From Planctomycetaceae bacterium (GTDB lineage: Bacteria > Planctomycetota > Planctomycetia > Planctomycetales > Planctomycetaceae): DNA of 6,817 nt. Under the pieces are notes generated by a model, which ran no database searches, was not told where the DNA came from, and worked only from the letters and a program-made list of their open reading frames with translations. The position numbers were made by a program, and so were the translations under genes. How positions within the stretch are numbered: position 1 is the first letter of the stretch; the number at the start of each line of letters is the position of its first letter. Positions 5,052 to 6,817 of the stretch are shown here, piece after piece. Location: assembly GCA_015487825.1 (NCBI GenBank), contig WFOZ01000255.1, positions 1 to 6,817 of the forward strand. The letters are read 5' to 3'.

Positions 5052-6243
5052 GCCTTCAGGAAAATATATTCTCGCGATTGCCTCTGTTTTGGCACTAACC
5101 ATCGGTTTTTGCGGAGCGAGCAGCAATTCACGAATCAGTGTTAAAGAGCTCAGAAATACGCCTCAAAGTAAACGGCTGCGGCTGGAACGAAATCTGGATG
5201 CCTACCTCAAACTTTCCGAAGCGGAAAAGTTACGTTACTGGGAAATGCATCGCCAGATTCAGGATCATAACCTGAACCCACTGATGAAAGATTATGAAAA
5301 GTGGCTCCGTACAATTTCTCCCTTTGATAGACAGTTACTGAGAACGACAACAGAACCGGCTGCAAAAATTACTGAAGTTGAAAAAATCCTTAAATCTCAA
5401 CGAAAATCAAGAGAGCATCGTCTTCCCGAACTGATCGCGCGCATCATCGAGCAAAAAAATAATAATCTAAGAAATTCCCCCAATGGACCGTTACATAACC
5501 TGTTGAGCAACCATCTGGAATTTGATTTCAAGGATCAGTACGTCTTTTCAAAATCTCAACTGGAAGCTCTTTTCGAAATTCTACTTTCTCAGCTGAATAC
5601 GTCGCGAAGGGAGAAACTCACCAGAGAAAATCCACAGGGGATTGAGCGAATGTTCAAAATCCTGAGGGAATCTCTGGCACAAACGGTTAACCCTCACAAC
5701 AACTGGCCCTCACAGGCAACATATACAGAGCTGGAAAACGAAGGCGTCTCATTATCCTTTGATGAAGCTGATGATGAGAAATTGTTTCATGGTCGCCTGA
5801 TCCCCAGGGAACGGCAGGAAAACCGCAGAAGGATCGCTTTTCGCAAAACGCTTATTCGCAGCCTGATGGTTTACGAAATGCAGCAGTTTGATGAACAGTT
5901 TCACCCCAGCGAAAAAGATCTGCTCAATTTCTTCAAGCTGTCTGACTCTTCCACACAGCACGCCCTGCTCAACAGTCCTGCCGATTACCAGGCCGAAGCT
6001 TTAAAGTGGGCTTACATCTGGGAAACATACCACGACAAAAGCGTCTTCTCGAGACCTGAAGTCAGGAAAAATATCCTACAGATGATGGCTCCGCATTTGA
6101 ATGGCGCAAAGCACGGTCGCGGTGGAAAAAGACCTGCAACCATTCGAGAAAGATTTCATTCTATCGATAAAAACAGGAAAGACCCGCCTCGCCCGAAGTC
6201 CCTCCCCAATGCTACACAGCCCGACCAACCGAAGGCTGATTGA
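5044..6243 (+). CDS. Exported helix-rich protein of unknown function, third gene of the ECF unit
   Basis: A 399-residue protein that I do not recognise as a named family. The N-terminus has a signal-peptide layout: a short basic part (K3, K7), a hydrophobic core at about 8-22, and a likely cleavage after CGA (23-25). The cysteine at 23 is preceded by phenylalanine, so a lipobox is unlikely. The mature part is charged and predicted to be mostly helical. YLKLSEAEKLRYWEMHRQ (54-71) and EKWLRTISPFDRQLLR (85-100) recall the leucine/arginine-rich repeats of DUF3106-like or periplasmic helical-hairpin proteins; a related pattern may recur near 293-310 (LNFFKLSDSSTQHALLN). Residues about 355-399 are basic, proline-rich and probably disordered. 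The gene overlaps the anti-sigma stop by 8 bp (ATGAATAA) and has a strong ribosome binding site, so it is surely co-expressed with it. Its periplasmic location suggests a sensor, modulator or effector of the sigma system; this is inference from context. Confidence 0.8.
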   Translation: MNKPSGKYILAIASVLALTIGFCGASSNSRISVKELRNTPQSKRLRLERNLDAYLKLSEAEKLRYWEMHRQIQDHNLNPLMKDYEKWLRTISPFDRQLLRTTTEPAAKITEVEKILKSQRKSREHRLPELIARIIEQKNNNLRNSPNGPLHNLLSNHLEFDFKDQYVFSKSQLEALFEILLSQLNTSRREKLTRENPQGIERMFKILRESLAQTVNPHNNWPSQATYTELENEGVSLSFDEADDEKLFHGRLIPRERQENRRRIAFRKTLIRSLMVYEMQQFDEQFHPSEKDLLNFFKLSDSSTQHALLNSPADYQAEALKWAYIWETYHDKSVFSRPEVRKNILQMMAPHLNGAKHGRGGKRPATIRERFHSIDKNRKDPPRPKSLPNATQPDQPKAD

Positions 6244-6249
6244 ACTGCA

Positions 6250-6817
6250 TTACTGCCCGATAGCTATCTGTTGAACGGTCTGGATATCGCTTTTTATCTG
6301 CTGCTTCAGTTCGGTACTGTTGGCAAACTGTTTAACATCTCTGCAGCGGGCAAGTAAATCAACAGAGAGTTCCTGACCGTAAAGTTCTTCATTGAAACCG
6401 ATCAAATGGACTTCAAATTTTTTCTGGTCGGTATTGAACGTTGGGTTCCCGCCCACATTCACCGCAGCAGGATAGGATGTTTCCTGATACAGGCAGGTTC
6501 CCGCATAAACCCCTTCACTCGGAATAAGCGTTTCAATATTTGCCAAATTTGCAGTAGGAAAACCGAGAGCCGTCCCTCTTTGAGCTCCGGAAATTACAGT
6601 CCCGGTAATACGGTACGGATGCCCGAGGCACTCATCGGCTTCTTCAATTTCTCCCGAAGAAATTAATTTGCGGATACGTGTGGATGAAATCATCTTCCCG
6701 GCAGCACTGACGGCATCAATCACCTGCAGCGTTATATTCTGCTTATCTGCTAACTGCTTAAGACGTTCGATATCTCCCTGACGGTTCTTTCCAAAGAAAA
6801 AGTTATCACCTTCCACC
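6250..6817 (-). CDS. ribF: Riboflavin kinase/FMN adenylyltransferase RibF, C-terminal part, cut by window edge
   Basis: The last 188 or so residues of the bifunctional enzyme that phosphorylates riboflavin to FMN and adenylates FMN to FAD in the cytoplasm; the whole protein is usually about 300-330 residues. Visible from the adenylyltransferase domain are VEGDNFFFGKNRQGD (1-15 of the visible part) and ISSTRIR (43-49), the nucleotidyltransferase signature. The flavokinase domain follows: GFPTANL (85-91) with the Thr/Asn that bind Mg-ATP, GVYAG (102-106), NVGGNPTF (120-127), and the presumed catalytic glutamate E135 in FEVHL. All key motifs seen are intact. The first visible codon is GTG inside the gene, not a start; the true 5' end lies beyond 6817. 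Its stop is 6 bp from that of the exported-protein gene, in convergent orientation, with no clear terminator between. Confidence 0.95.
   Translation of the reverse strand, partial: VEGDNFFFGKNRQGDIERLKQLADKQNITLQVIDAVSAAGKMISSTRIRKLISSGEIEEADECLGHPYRITGTVISGAQRGTALGFPTANLANIETLIPSEGVYAGTCLYQETSYPAAVNVGGNPTFNTDQKKFEVHLIGFNEELYGQELSVDLLARCRDVKQFANSTELKQQIKSDIQTVQQIAIGQ

Noticed and set aside
5104..5118. Lipoprotein signal at cysteine 23 of the exported protein
   Set aside because: Phenylalanine directly precedes the cysteine, which does not fit the lipobox; ordinary signal peptidase cleavage is more likely.
4584..5126. 180-codon open frame on the minus strand
   Set aside because: It lies antisense to the well-supported anti-sigma-like gene and the start of the exported protein gene, and its translation looks like no domain.
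6814..6816. GTG as a possible ribF start
   Set aside because: It codes for the valine inside the adenylyltransferase domain just before EGDNFFFG; the N-terminal part of the enzyme lies outside the window.

Overview
The window looks like chromosomal DNA of a planctomycete, most likely of the Gimesia/Planctomyces type. This is inferred from the protein families: a DUF5009/HGSNAT-like membrane protein starting with an SLDALRGFDM motif, an EboE-type TIM-barrel protein, a planctomycete-style ECF sigma factor (NPYLSDPDVQLMLRV N-terminus), and a secreted helical protein with a planctomycete flavour. Moderate GC content and AGGA-type ribosome binding sites fit. No database search was possible, so the taxonomic call is an inference. 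I see no mobile element, tRNA, rRNA or CRISPR array.

Layout. Positions 1-206 hold no gene, only a strong hairpin at the left edge. Positions 207-3535 are a leftward block read on the minus strand: eboE, then a DUF5009 polytopic membrane protein, then a stem followed by a T-run that looks like a terminator with a very long structured loop, then a class I SAM-dependent methyltransferase. Positions 3536-3763 are a divergent control region with a tandem GAGGCAAT repeat and a sequence very close to the classical extracytoplasmic-sigma promoter. Positions 3764-6243 are a rightward three-gene unit: ECF sigma factor, single-pass membrane anti-sigma-like protein without a zinc-binding motif, and a 399-residue exported helix-rich protein whose start overlaps the anti-sigma stop by 8 bp. 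The right edge holds the C-terminal part of ribF (riboflavin kinase/FMN adenylyltransferase), convergent with the unit and only 6 bp away.

How the genes may work together. The rightward unit reads as a cell-envelope signalling module: the sigma factor is held by a membrane-anchored partner, and the exported third protein is placed and translationally coupled so that it could be the sensor or modulator of the anti-sigma protein. The GGAACTT-N15-GTTTAA sequence upstream suggests autoregulation. The leftward block pairs an Ebo family protein (a family linked in other bacteria to moving metabolites to the periplasm) with a membrane protein related to sugar acetyltransferases. No other ebo gene is visible, so eboE stands apart from its usual cluster here. 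The most promising items for a second look are the sigma/anti-sigma/exported-protein trio with its promoter, the solitary eboE next to the acyltransferase-like gene, and the long-loop terminator in front of the methyltransferase.
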